DNA of 64,000 nucleotides, from NCBI GenBank assembly GCA_025526935.1, contig JAHLKD010000048.1, positions 248,001 through 312,000 of the forward strand, read 5' to 3'. The DNA comes from Cladochytrium replicatum (Eukaryota > Chytridiomycota > Chytridiomycetes > Cladochytriales > Cladochytriaceae). The notes below the pieces were generated by a model. It saw only the letters and a list, made by a program, of their open reading frames with translations, ran no database searches and was not told where the DNA came from. This document shows positions 1 through 12,252 of the stretch, piece after piece; position 1 is the first letter of the stretch; each line of letters begins with the position of its first letter. The position numbers and the translations under genes are program-made.

Positions 1-3000
1 ATAGCGAAGTGACACCTGTCTTTCAGGAACTGGAGCAGACCACAAACGATCGAAATAAAGTTTCTCCGTAACAAAAGCTCCTAAAACGAGTAAGTCATTT
101 ACTCTTTCGTCTAGTAAAGTGATCTATTCTCTTACTCGAACAGGATCGTGTCGTCCAGATAAATGCCGGAGTCCCGAAGCAAGGAAGAGAATCTCGTCCA
201 GATCCTTGCGGACAATTTCAATACGGCTTCATCAAGTCAACAGTAATGAGCCTTACCTTTTCTCCGGCGATTTCATTCTCCAGCTGCTTCGCCATAAGTT
301 TGCATAACCGCACTTTTTTCGATTTATCAGAGAAACGCGAACATCTTCCATGGATACGACTTACCTGCTGCTGTTTCGTCCACTCCGTCGGAGCTAGATA
401 ACAAGATTTGAAACACCAGTCTTCTCTCCCTTTGGGCATTCTCCGAACTCTCAGTTGCATCAGAACTCCGATATGCAGAATCACCCCTGATAAGTCCAAC
501 GCACAATGAGAGGATCGCTGAGCTGCTTCTTTTCGTTCCAAGATGTTTGATTAAAATATCTGATGGTACAACTGAGAGAACTCGGCCAAGCAAGAGCACA
601 CATTTCACACTAAGACTCTTCCCGGCTTCAACTGTTGAGGAAATTATCTCTGTCAACTCAGCAATAGACACATGGATGGGAGAAAGATCTTTATCGACAT
701 CAAACCTTGCCACAGAATTGGTTGGTATTCTCTCAGGAGAATTTTCGGGGCGAATCTCAGTGATGGATAGTATGTCGCTAAGAAAGTCAGCAGTTGCGTC
801 CACAAACTCAAGTAATTGCTCATCATCCGGACTGATGTGTTTCATCCTTGAGATAGCAACATCAAAAATTGATCCTAGCTGCTGGTTCGTGGGTGCTTCC
901 GCGAACGCTTCACCGTCACGACTTCGGCCTAGGCTGAGAATCACACGTAAAGCCCAAATAAGATTGATCGGTGTCTCAACGAAGTTATCGGCGTCGGAAA
1001 TATAATTCAAAACGATAAAATCAAGGTGTTGCAAAACCTCGCCCCGAATAGAAGCCAACATATCGGGGTCCCTCTTGGCATTTTCTCCAATGGTCCACTT
1101 CAAAAAGTTGCTAACTGCCACCCTGAAAAACTGGCTGACTGAAAGTCTGTACATCAGATCCTGTGGGGCCGATAAGCCTGGTATGTCCCCAATGATAGGC
1201 GCAAAGTTGTTTGCAACGAGTTGTGTGACTGACGATTCAATAGCTTCCTCTAAATTGACTTCGGTAGCCTACACAAGAAGTGATGTATCAGCATTTTTCT
1301 CTAGCAAAGGTATTTTGCTTACTATCATTATTGTTAATGCATGAAGGGCTAATGCTGGACAACAATTCGATGATATGGCGACTTGGAGTTTTGCAAGAGT
1401 TTCAAGAATAATGAAACGATCTTGTCCCTTGATGCGCGGTTCGAGAAGAAAACAGAGCGTTGCTCCAGCCATTGATATTCCATGATCGGTGGAGTTAGTA
1501 GCATATCCCAGCCATTCGAATTGACGTAAGTTCTCCTCGCGATCATCAAGTTCTGGCGACCAGCACCCAATGCTGCTGCTTTGAGTACGAGCAACAGTTT
1601 GGAGAAACTGCAAAATTCCTTTTTGTACCCGCCTCGAGGACATCCACCAGCCGTCATAATTAGTTAAATACTCGTCGCCAGCCCTCCAACCTCCGTTAAA
1701 CTGGTGAAGCGCGTCCATGAACACAACAAGGTGCTCCACAAAACTGCTCAATATTTTGGTGGGGGAATTGCGGATGAGCAATGATGGGCCATTTGATTCA
1801 GGAAGCAAAGTTGGATGCTCTATGAACAATTGAAGTGTGTCAAGAACGGTGGTAAGTTTGCGCCAGTCAGCACGGATGGTTGTTTCCACATTTTGCGAAT
1901 AAGAATTTCCGAGATGTAAAAGCATTTCAAAAATTGGTGACATATGCCCGCTCGTTGATAGGGTTGCATAGTCAGCACTTCTTGTAAGATCATTTTTAGC
2001 GACCAACAGTACTCGATATGAGAAGTCTAGGAAAGTATCCATCAAGTTCTCGCGAAGTTGTTCACTCCACTCTATGTCTTTCCGATCGGCCATCTTCCCC
2101 CTGTCCGGAGGGAGAATATGATGCATGATACGATGCACTGAAGGGATCAGTTCGTAGTTCAGTAATCGATACGATGCTGGTCCAACATGTGATAGCTCAA
2201 AGAGAAAGTGCAAAAGTTTCTCCAAAACGTCCGCGTCTGATTCGTTTGCAGGAGGCACTGAGAGGTATCTACGGAGTTGAGTTAATAATATATGTTGAAT
2301 AGCTTGGCTAACTTACCGAGACACGGCCGGCTCAAGCAAGTCATCTACAAGTGTAATATCTGAATCTGATACAAATACGCTGCGGCATGCGCTAAGATAA
2401 CTTTCGAATCCCTTGTAGGAGGTCGCGTTTCTCAAACCTGACATGCGTTCTCGAACCATATCACAGAACGTAAGTTTCTCAGGATTTTCATGATCCATAT
2501 CTGCGTTCTGATGATTTTCGGTACGGAACTTCAATTTTGATCTGTAGTCTGTGACAATATATGAATAAGCAGTAGAGGAATCGAAAGCATCTTACGTTTC
2601 GCAACTTCCCAGGCCAAGTAAGTGGATTCGGGAACTTCGACTGCTGCCTCAAAGGTTGTAACGGGAGCATATACGACACAATGTCTCAAGAGTGCTTCTT
2701 GAACCCGAATGTTTTCGTTCAACATTCCACCATTTGACGAATCAGGTAACGTCATCAAAGGACTAAACAAGACCCGAAAAAGAGTTCGGGTCAAAATATA
2801 TCGAACACGTTCCTCTTCTGCAGTGCATTCAGTAGCACCTACAAAAAATTAGAGATTCTCGTGAGACGTTGACAAAGGTAGAGCGTGAAAACACTGACAT
2901 TGTAGGAGAGTTGAAAGTTGATCTGAGGCGAATGTGGACAGTTGTTTGTTACAAACTTCTGCAAGCTGTAGTAGCACTATGCACAGATGTTCATCATTTT

Positions 3001-5629
3001 CTCTTGTTCCGCGAGCCCTCAATTTCGTCACTAAAAGATCACAAACTTCAATTGGTGATCTATGTTCCAGAAGCATCGTCAACCCTACTAGGACATATTA
3101 AGTTGGGAGTGAAGGAAGCAAATCAAATCGTACCCGCCTTTGTTCCAATAAGCTTAAAGAGTTCAAGGGTTTGTTCCGCACTGGACTGGTTGTTGTGAAC
3201 TGCAGTCCACAATCGAAGCTTTGGAAAGTTAGCAAATGCAACCAAAAATTGCACGCTCAGCGTACCACGAGATCAGCATCTGGAACAAAAGCGGAATCTC
3301 GCAGACCAACGCCAAGGGAAGCTAGCCGCGCACCAGAAAACATAAATACGTCTGCAACGATGGAAACATCTCTATCAGACACCGTCCTTGACACTATTCC
3401 ATCTGATCTTGCAACAAGCTTCAGCACCTCCAGGGCAGCCAATCTCCGGCAACTGGATATAGTAAACTCGAATTTTCCCTTTTCAAGTCTTCCTTGCAAC
3501 GCACCTTGGATTTCGTGAGAATAGTGCTCTACACCAATAGAGAACTTTTTCCGAGTGTGAGAATAGATCTTTCCACATATTCCAAGCAAGGGTCAACGAT
3601 TTTCCGGTGTCACAGTCGTACATGAGTGGAAACAAGCTAATCAAGAAGGTACGATCCCGCCCAATCGGCCGCAGCTCCAATAGCTGATGGAAGAGATCAA
3701 CCGCGAATTTCTTCCGTGGAACAACCAGTATCAGTATTTGTGTAGCTCATACGATTGAGATCACAAACCTGAACATGAGAATCTCGGATGCCATGCAGAA
3801 CACAAGTGCTCATCACTTCATCGAGCGAACGCCAATCCCACCCTTGTGCCACCTCCCAGCATTTTGTCTCATTTCGATTTTTCTCATTAACTATAAATGC
3901 AGTGCAGAGACATCTGTATGCATCCACCCGGACCCAGGATGTTTGGTTGCCTACAACAGATCGGCTCGTATCTTGACTCCTCATCAGCGTCACCACCAAA
4001 TCAGTAACCTCTTTATAATTTCCGTTAGAGTTATAAGATTCTGAATTGTTCTGAATGAGCACGACCGCCTCGGCCACCAACTGAGACACAAAATCAACAC
4101 GTTTTGGAATTGTGCAAATCGACTCAACTAGAATCCTGCCAATTGCTGCCCTGGCGCTGCAACTCGACTGTTGACCATCATCATCTCGAGATAGCTCTAG
4201 GGCAATATCTAATGTGAACATCGTCAGACGCTCAATCCAAGGAACTGGAACTATTCCAGTGTCGTCGGAGCTCAGTTCTTGTGACATCTGTGCCACTTGA
4301 TCAAGTATTGAGAGCGCCGCATCCAGCAATTGCTTCACACACCCCTCGCATTCAGCGTGGGATAGCTGTTGATTGAAGTTTCTGTGCGGATTAAGGAACG
4401 GAATGAGTCGGTACAAAATCCATAAGCTCCTATTTCGAACTTCCAAGTGCGGTCTCAACAGCAGTTGCAGAAGCCGGGGGAAGAGGTGCATAGCTGCAGC
4501 CCTTAATACGTCACTGTAATCCGAAAATGGAGTTGGATGTGAGCTCGCCAAGACGGGAAATTCCAACGCAATAGTTTGAAGGTAAGTTAAGCTTCGCTGT
4601 GTTCTGCTATCGGAAAGTGATAATAGAGTGTCCGATAAGGTCCTGAGAAAGCTTTTGTGTAGGAGGAGTGCCTGGGTTCCTAAACACCTTCTAGCTAGAT
4701 CGAACAAACGGAACTCCTCTCTTGCAATCGCTGAGTCCCTGTCCTGCCGTGAAGAGATGGGAAGAACTGGCTCGCTCATGAGCGCAACCAAATCATCCAG
4801 GATCGCCTCAGTGTGATGAGTTATTGAAGGTTCGACACAGTCCATGTGAAGATCGAAACGCTGGAAATCAAGCCGGCTTATTTGGTACCCTTTTGGTGAG
4901 AATGAACGTAGTTCGGTGAAACCCCGTCCAATCGATCCCGGAGTAGAGCCATTCCGAAGCCAGCTATCTGCGTTCATCTCATCTGTCCGTAATATTGTTC
5001 CCGAATGAGCAGGTCGTTTTGGAGACCCATGATCCGTCGCTCTTTCACTCGCAATCAATCTGTTGAAGTTGCTGTGGTTTCCCGACTCATCTCTTGCATT
5101 AAATGCCGCGTTTGAAACTTCGAAATCTCTCTTTCCTTTCGCTCGTGCCCCACCTAAGAATAGCTTCTCAATCAATGCTTCGGCCTCATTCCCAATATCC
5201 TGATCTTTGCGCGATTTCTCTATATCTTTTAGTTTCCTCACAAATCCATCGCTTGCAACCATCCTCGCCAGCGATTCGTTCTAAAACACATTTGTTTAGC
5301 TTTAAAAGGCAATGCGAGGACGTTTGAATCAGATCCCACCGTTGAGAGCAAACTCACAAGTCCTAGACAATCCATAATCGCGATATCATCAGACTCCGCA
5401 TCAGTTAAATAACGCGTAAGAAGAGCTGAAATTGGTTGAACCGATGTTGAAAGCTGGAGCAACAGGGAGTCCAAGTTCAACAAGCCTGACTTGATCTTAA
5501 ACTGAAGCGAAAGTTCAGTAATCAATGGCGCCTTTATCTGAATAAGCCTACTGAAATAGAAAGAATCGCCCGATGTCGAATATCCAGAAATGGATGGTCC
5601 AGCTTTTGAAGCAGAGCATTGAGCTCCAT
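1..5629 (-). CDS. RTTN: Rotatin-like armadillo protein (centriole/basal body), 3' end beyond window
   Basis: Long multi-exon helical-repeat protein. The first coding exon (start codon at 5629, MELNALLQKLDHPFLDIRHR) and the start of the second align almost without gaps to the rotatin N-terminus, which has [21 protein letters not shown]. Coding exons follow at about 5537-5358, 5280-3750, 3680-3490, 3590-3260, 3080-2850, 2790-2530, 2530-2313, 2258-1269 and 1154-220, giving well over 1,500 residues before the window edge; rotatins are about 2,000 residues. Many Leu-rich helices of armadillo type are visible (for example around 4400-4600 and 1400-2250). In animals rotatin acts at centrioles and basal bodies for length control and ciliogenesis, so a fungal copy fits a zoospore-forming species. 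Exon joins were judged by eye, so exact borders are uncertain. The first intron (5538-5551) would be only 14 nt; the next (5281-5357) is an ordinary 77 nt. A generic armadillo protein is the alternative. Confidence 0.62.
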
Positions 5630-5873
5630 ATATTCAGGCGGGTGGCTTGCGTCCCAAAATGGTGGTGTTGGTTCGACTTTTTTGAATTTATTGAAACTAA
5701 ACTATCGTACGAATACTGAAACCGCTGTATGCTAGCTTGCGCCTTCCACACCGGTACTGGATAGCTAGATCTACCTCACTTTGGTGTTTCCTGCCTGTCC
5801 GCAAAACCATGTGACCTAAATTGGAGTCAATATATGGGATGTTTGAAAAATTTACAGTTCTTCCAAAAGTGTG
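5630..5873. promoter_or_regulatory. Divergent intergenic promoter region, rotatin / methyltransferase 1
   Basis: These 244 bp separate the divergent start codons of the rotatin-like gene (minus) and methyltransferase copy 1 (plus). Both promoters must lie here or inside the 5' untranslated regions. No convincing TATA box or repeated motif was recognised. The assignment is by position only. Confidence 0.4.
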
Positions 5874-7543
5874 ATGGGAATCGACTTTTCGAAACAGTCC
5901 ATCGAGAAGTTGAAGGTGGACTTAAAGGCCGCATCCCATTGGACTGTTCCAACAGAGTCCGATGATGTGACGACAGACGGCTCTTCACAGACAGGAAGTC
6001 AAACCATGATGTCGGATGACTCCCGAACATACCATTCAGTGAAGGTACACATGTGGAGAAGAATTTAATCGAGTCCTGACTAAAACGTGTGCAGACTTCT
6101 CCATACATGATACCGGTAGGTGCGGCAGTTTCTTTTAGGTCTCTCCCTAATTTCTGTCTAAGGCGGATGTAAGGGAAGGACAGGTAACTTCCGGTTGCAA
6201 TTAGCTTTGTAATGGACAAACAGTGCTTCACACTTTCAGCGACTTAATCTACACCACCATCTCATCCGGCAACTCTTCCACGGCGCAAACACGGGAGGTA
6301 TACCAGAGCAAGCCCTCATGAAGGTAACCTTTGCGAGTCACATTAAACTGTTAAAACTCCTGTTTATTTCATGCTTATTTTTAAGGGGCTTTCTGTTCTC
6401 GACGTTGGGTATGAGGTCGAGGTTATTTTTCTCAATGCGACTTTAACCACATTTTCTAGTTTCGGGACTGGGTTATGGCTGGCGGAAATGAATCGCGATT
6501 ATCCGCAAGGGACTTACTACGGAGTTGTATGTCCTTGCGCTGGCACCGCATTTTCGTTTACTTATCCGCTCTAAGGATCTCATTATATCGACATTCGCAG
6601 AAACATTTCGGGACCTCGCTGATGTTGGGAAGATCAACTTAACGCAAGGAAATGTTTATGAACGTCTTCCATGTAAGCACCAAAAATCGGCCAAGGCTTG
6701 AAACATATTATCTGATTGCTCGGACCAAAGACAAAGACGACATGTTTGACTACAGTGAGTCGTCATCGAGAATGATTTTGATGGACCAACATTAAACATT
6801 GTTCTCAGTACATATGCAGGATATCAACAGTGGAATTCCAGAGCGACTATGGCCACATGCAATAAATGAGCTATGCCGAATCTTAAAGCCAGGTGGCTTT
6901 CTTGATCTTGTCGAGGTAGCTGTTTTCACACGCGAACGCTTTATATTCTCGCTTACTGCGGTAACTGTCGCTAACGGCGGTAACTGAAGGCAATCCCCGT
7001 CGCGATCCCTACTGGAAAACCAAGTCCCATCTCATCTGATTCCACCAAATCACACATTGCGCTCATGCAATCACGGGGAATCAACGTGCGCTTTGGTAAT
7101 TATTCTCTTCATTTGGTTTCGCCGGGCCGTCTAGTGAATGGTTCTGTCAGCACACAAGCTACCTACATTACTCCAGCAGAATTCTCTTCTTGACAACGTC
7201 CAAATGACACGAAGAACTGCTCCTCTTGGTTGGGATGGTCAGATCGGGCACCTCTGGGCTTCAGACGCGAAAAAGGCGTACGAAGCTGTTTCGGATTTCA
7301 TCTGTTCGTCAGTAGGGCTGACTCGGGTGAGACGGGAGTTTAGGCGGTCATACTTTTTTCGATTTGAAATTGAATTGCTTACTGAACCAGGAACAATGGC
7401 TCGAGCGTGTGGAATTGATTGCGAATGGATGGAAGGAGTCGAAATCATTCATCAACGTGGTAGAGTACATTCGAAACTTCGAGAGGCTCCGTTCTGATCT
7501 CCAGCACACGATAAAGCTTCGAGTCACAGCAAGGAAGAAGTAA
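5874..7543 (+). CDS. SAM-dependent methyltransferase, tandem copy 1 (UMTA/LaeA-like)
   Basis: Class I methyltransferase encoded in at least ten small exons. Exon 1 (5874-6046) starts MGIDFSKQSIEKLKVD. Two 21-nt microexons follow: 6095-6115 (TSPYMIP) and 6163-6183 (ADVREGQ). Then come 6240-6323 (RLNLHHHLIRQLF), a 23-nt exon at 6386-6408 (GLSVLDVG), 6460-6526 (FGTGLWLAEMNRDYPQ) and 6576-6672 (DLIISTFAETFRDL). Together they build SAM-binding motif I (VLDVGFGTG). Downstream are HMQDINSGIPERLWPH and the post-motif LKPGGFLDLVE near 6810-6915. The order SPYMIP...RLNLHHHL...VLDVG..TG is typical of the fungal LaeA/UMTA methyltransferases, which methylate small molecules or proteins; the substrate cannot be read here. 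The last exon ends at the TAA 7541-7543. Exon sizes match copy 2 exactly wherever compared, which supports the model. No signal peptide is evident. Confidence 0.75.
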
Positions 7544-8036
7544 ACTCCCTCTTTTTGTGGTATTTTTACAAGACTTTGTGACCAAAAATTTTTTCATTGT
7601 AATTTACTATTTTTCGTACAAATTAACGGCAAAGTGCCCGCTTTGAAGTGCTTGGATATGGGCTTCGTAAGAAAATGGACAAACTTTTGGTCACAAGTTG
7701 GTTGAAAATGGTTCCGATCGTGGAGCCCTGATGGAGCTTATGGAGCTTATGCAACCAACCGGTTTGGAGAAAGGTCATGGTGGTGTGAAGTTTTGTTCTA
7801 AGTTCTCAAAACAGATGGTATGTGCTCACAGCCCTTATTCATGAAGGGGATCGGATCACGCGAACTTTGGAAGATCAGACCGAAGCAAGGAAAAAGCATT
7901 ATCCGTCGGATGTTTTCCTGCCACAACTTTGCTTGCTCAGCCAAACAAGGGTGTTCCATCCCGTGATCAAAATGTTAGCTCAAAGCGGCAGCAAATCCAT
8001 TTAAGAATAAATTTTACAAGAACACACAACTCTGCA
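7544..8036. other. Intergenic, methyltransferase copies 1 and 2
   Basis: A 493-bp AT-rich spacer with short ORFs only. It must hold the 3' end of copy 1 and the promoter of copy 2. A short direct repeat (TGGAGCTTATGGAGCTTATG, near 7731-7751) is the only structure noticed. Confidence 0.4.
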
Positions 8037-9777
8037 ATGGGCAACATATTTTCGAGAGAGCGAGCCTCGAAGCTGAAGGTGGATCGGAAGGCTGCAAGTC
8101 GTTGGACTGTCCCAAGTGCTCCCCCGACAGATACTGAGTTTGAAAAACCAAGCGATGTTGTGTCTTCAGCTTCTGGCAGTGGTATGACCGCATTTGACGA
8201 CACTCGAACATACCACTCTGTCAAGGTAACACCAGGAAACGAAAACTCTTTATCGACAAGGCTAATATGAAACCGATGTTTGTGAAGTCTTCTCCATATG
8301 TTGTGCCGGTAAGGAATCGAAATCCCGATATCGGAATGCAGAGCAGGTTTGATCTCATAATCAACTTTAGAGCGATGTGAAGGAAGGTCAGGTAATGCCT
8401 GGAGTGACGATTGCTTATCCGATGGACAAACATTGTTTCGCTTTTTCAGCGGCTGAATCTACACCACCATCTCGTTCGTCAACTTTTCAATGGCGCAAAT
8501 ACCGGTGGCGTATCCCCACAATCCCTTATGAAGGTATCTTGAATGACTCAATTACATAAATCGTTGGACTGAACTTTTTGATCCAGGGTCTGAAGGTCCT
8601 GGACGTAGGGTAAGTGATCGCGATATCCTTCATAGAATGTGTCCAATCCGCTTACGTTATCCAAGTTTCGGGACCGGAATATGGTTGGCGGAAATGAATC
8701 GTGACTTTCCGAAAGGAACATACTATGGTGTTGTAAGGGCAAACCGTTGTCTATCCCCCCATAATCTCAATGTTGCGTGTGTCCGATTGTCAGGATCTCA
8801 CAATATCGACCTTCGCAGAAACATTCCGGGACCTTGCTGCAGTTGGGAAGATCAACTTAACACAAGGAAATGTTTATGAACGCCTTCCATGTAAGCCCAG
8901 CTCAATTTCCTATCTTCTAAGTTCTCATACCAATTTAGTTGACGACAACACGTTTGATTACGGTATCTAATCACAACGGACCCCAATCGCACCTTTCCTA
9001 ATGCGTTTCCCTGAGTAGTGCACATGCAAGACGTCAACAGTGGGATACCTGAACGGCTATGGCCATCAGCTATAACGGAATTATGCCGAGTCATGAAACC
9101 TGGGGGTTGTCTTGACATTGTCGAGGTAGTGAACTGTTCCGCAGTTCCCGCAGCAAACTGATGCGGTTGCAATCACTTTGTCACAGGTGGTCGCAATATC
9201 CGTCCCCACCGCCAAACCCGACCCTCTCATCACTGACTTTGACAAGAAGAACACTCAGATCCTACTTTCTCGTGGAATCAACCTGTACTTAGGTGCGCTT
9301 GAAAAGATGGGCACGCCAATACCAAGCAACTAACATTTATTTATACCCTTATGGGCCGCATACAAATTCAGCACATCGACTAGCGAAGCTTCTACGCGAA
9401 AATTCAGACTTGCAGGATGTTCTTGAAGTTCGCAGGACCGCTCCGCTGGGCTGGGACGGGCAGACGGGGAAGCTCTGGGAGTTGAATGCCATGAAACTTT
9501 TCCAAGGCGCGGCAGATTTTATGAGCGCGGGGTTTGGAATGTCCAAGGTATGCCCGGTTTTTGCCACGAACCGAGTTGGATGTAACCATTTCGTTGTTCC
9601 AACTTCCAGGCAGAGTGGCTCGCACATTTGGATCTAATGTCGAAGGGATGGGGAGAGTCAAAGTCGTTTTTGAATGTGGTGTGTTCAGAAGAAGTTTCGA
9701 TAGTCGGTTCGCTTACAATAAATTTTTTGAAGTTTCGGGTCACGGGCAAGAAGCGAACTGGCAAACAAACATTTTGA
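8037..9777 (+). CDS. SAM-dependent methyltransferase, tandem copy 2 (UMTA/LaeA-like)
   Basis: Paralogue of copy 1 with the same exon architecture: exon 1 8037-8225 (MGNIFSRERASKLKVDRKAA), 21-nt microexons 8288-8308 (SSPYVVP) and 8371-8391 (SDVKEGQ), 8450-8533 (RLNLHHHLVRQLFNG), 23-nt exon 8587-8609 (GLKVLDVG), 8666-8732 (FGTGIWLAEMNRDFPKG), 8794-8890 (DLTISTFAETF), a 24-nt exon 8939-8962 (FDDNTFDY), then 9019-9125 (HMQDVNSGIPERLWP, post-motif MKPGGCLDIVE). C-terminal exons carry NSAHRLAKLLREN and TAPLGWDGQTGKLW (to 9547) and the final exon from about 9609. Motif I reads VLDVGFGTG. All splice sites listed are GT-AG and phases agree. The stop is taken at 9775-9777 by analogy with copy 1. The gene arose by tandem duplication; the substrate is unknown. 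Confidence 0.75.
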
Positions 9778-10023
9778 AAACGTCCATCACTTTTTACAGG
9801 AGTCATCGGACGGTTGGACTTTCTATGCCAGTTATCATTATGTCGGATTGATGTACATTATCCCCCCTTTCCTCTCTCGTAAACCTCATTACGAAGTGTA
9901 TTCCCCGTAAATGATATCCAAGGTGGAGTGTTTCCCAAACATGCTCCCTCCATTTCGTTTTTGATTTCGATCGAGCTGTTTACAGCAGTCAAAATTTGGT
10001 TTACAGCACAACCACCCCATCGA

Positions 10024-11165
10024 ATGGGAAATGAGTCTTCGAGAGAGCACGTCGTAACGCTTGAGAGTGGATCAGAAGGCTGTAAATCATTGGACCGTGC
10101 CAACCGAAGCTGACTCGGAAGGGAGGAGCGATGGCGACTCTGGGTGGTCGTCATTGTCAGATGACGCCCGAACATACCACTCCATGAAATAACCAAGCAA
10201 CGCTGAGCTCATTCATGAACACCATGTGAAGTCGTCTCCGTATGTAGTGCCGGTAAACGAAAAAAGAGAAATGTACAATTCGAGGACGACCAGATCTCAC
10301 TCTTTTGATGATTGTATTAGAGTGATGTGAGGGAAGGATGTCTGAGGGATTTCAGTTCAATGGACAAACTCACTCACCTCTGTCCCAGTGATTGAATCTT
10401 CACCACCATCTCATCCGGCAACTATTCCGTGGTGCAAATACTGCGGGCATATCCAAACAAGAGCTCATGAAGGTTTCTCAAAGAATCGTGTTTGCCGAAT
10501 TGATCAACTGTTTGGTTTAGGGACTTTCTGTGCTCGACGTGTGGTGAGGAGCATTTTCAATGCTCGCAAACATATTTGGATGGATCCATAATGCTCATTT
10601 TTCGAGGAAGATGTGGGACTGGTATATGGCTGCGGAGATGAATCCTGACTTTCCGAACGGAATTTACTACGGAGTTGTACGTCTGAACGAAATACCTTCA
10701 TAAATTCCACCTCCTTTCGCAAAAGGATCTCTTCATATCAACATTTGCTGAAACATTTCGGGATCTTGCCGCGGACGGGAAGATCAACTTAACGGAAGGA
10801 AGTATGTATGAACGCCTGCTGTGCAAGAGAATTTTCATGTCTGATGAATGTGATTCAATTCCAAGCCCACACAAGCTAGCCAGCCTTCTACGCCAAAAGC
10901 CCGAGTTCGAGCACGAGAACGACGGCTCCGATTGGCTGGGACGGACAGATCGGGCAGCTCTGGGAAATGAACGAGAGGAAGATGTACGAAAGCGCATCGT
11001 ATTTCATGTGTACGGCTCTAGGACTTACTCGGGTGAATAATCAAGCATTGTTTTGGAAGGGTTGAAACTTTGATGCTGACGATCTGTTGTATTTTGGGAC
11101 ACCCATGCACAGTAGCTCGAATACGTGGATTTGATGGCAGAGATTCAAAATCGTTGTACGTTTAA
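10024..11165 (+). pseudogene. Degenerate SAM-dependent methyltransferase, tandem copy 3
   Basis: Third copy in the same orientation, clearly homologous but broken. Exon 1 starts MGNESSREHVVT at 10024; the continuation (LRVDQKAVNHWTVP, SLSDDARTYHSMK) is in another frame and runs into a stop. SSPYVVP (about 10235) and SDVREG (about 10321) are still readable, but the splice donor of the second microexon is lost. The CGA that opens RLNLHHHLIRQLF is TGA at 10389. Motif I is partly kept (CGTGIWL near 10613), followed by a one-base loss. The segment that holds HMQD and LKPGG in copies 1 and 2 is missing: sequence jumps from MYERLLCK (about 10804) to HKLASLLRQK (about 10870). TAPIGWDGQIGQLWEMN is readable near 10922. 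An alternative is severe sequencing error, but so many independent lesions make decay the better reading. Confidence 0.75.
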
Positions 11166-12252
11166 GCCATTCTCTCGCTAGCTCAACAAACTCACATTAC
11201 GTCCGGTTGTTCAATGTGTTGAAGATTGGGGTCTCCGCCAACAGATGAATCACTCAGTGAAAAAGTGTTGCTTGTTCTTGGCTGCCCACTCCTTGTTTTA
11301 TACCAATGTTTTTTTTATGTTGTACTTAAACTGGACTAAGTGTGTTCTCGGAATGCATATAGATATGGGGGGAAAAGACAATGAACTGAACGAAATGTGC
11401 TACCTCAAACGACCAAAACTATAGCTGTTGTTATTTTATTCACGTTACGCACAAAAAGGATGAAATAGATCTCCCATGGTGGGATAAGAAAACAGTAACG
11501 AGCAAACATGGGGTTGCTCTAAAGAATAGAAACCAAAAAAGAGGTAAATTTGGGCATGCAAAATAGGGGATAAGGAGCTTGGGGTCAGCTCATAATGGCA
11601 GTTTTTGAAGTGGGTTTTGAATGAAACGACAGTCTCCCATCGATAGGGTCAAAGAAGGTATGCAACAAAAAAAAGGGAAGATAAAGAAATAAAGGGATGA
11701 GAAGGAAATGTTTTTGTTCGTCAAGAAACTGGGGACATGACAAAAGAACTTTGTAAAGGCTAGCCTTGAACTGGTTTCAAAGCAAGTGCTTGGGAGGCAA
11801 TCCTGATATGACTTCAAAAAGGGGAGTACGGGTTTATTCCTGACAAAACTATTTTTCAAGCTATAAACAAACAACAAAACAAATAACCGGATTCGTCTTC
11901 GCACAAGTAAGTCCTCGCGTCATTCTAAGAGAAAATAGAAATGAAAACGTTTCTCGGAGTGCAAAATAACAGATGGTTATAAAAAAAACAACAAAAGAAA
12001 AGAAAAACATTGGCTTTTCTGAAAGAATAGAGGAGGAAATGTGAGGGACATCTAAAAGAAAAACCTTTTCCCCTCCACACACAAAACAGAAACAGTGACC
12101 AACCGGAGATAAAAAACCCGCAAGACCGTTCACCAAAAACACTGCCTCAGTTAATCTCAAATCTGCCTAAAGAAAACCAAAAACCCATTTTACCTCCACC
12201 CGCATTCCTGTCTCAGTAATCTCATAAAACGCACATAACCAATCCTCATTCT
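11166..12252. other. Intergenic, AT-rich, convergent 3' ends
   Basis: About 1.1 kb, A-rich on the plus strand, between the methyltransferase pseudogene and the 3' end of the Zn2Cys6 factor. Only short low-complexity ORFs are present. I see no RNA gene or mobile element here. Confidence 0.4.
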
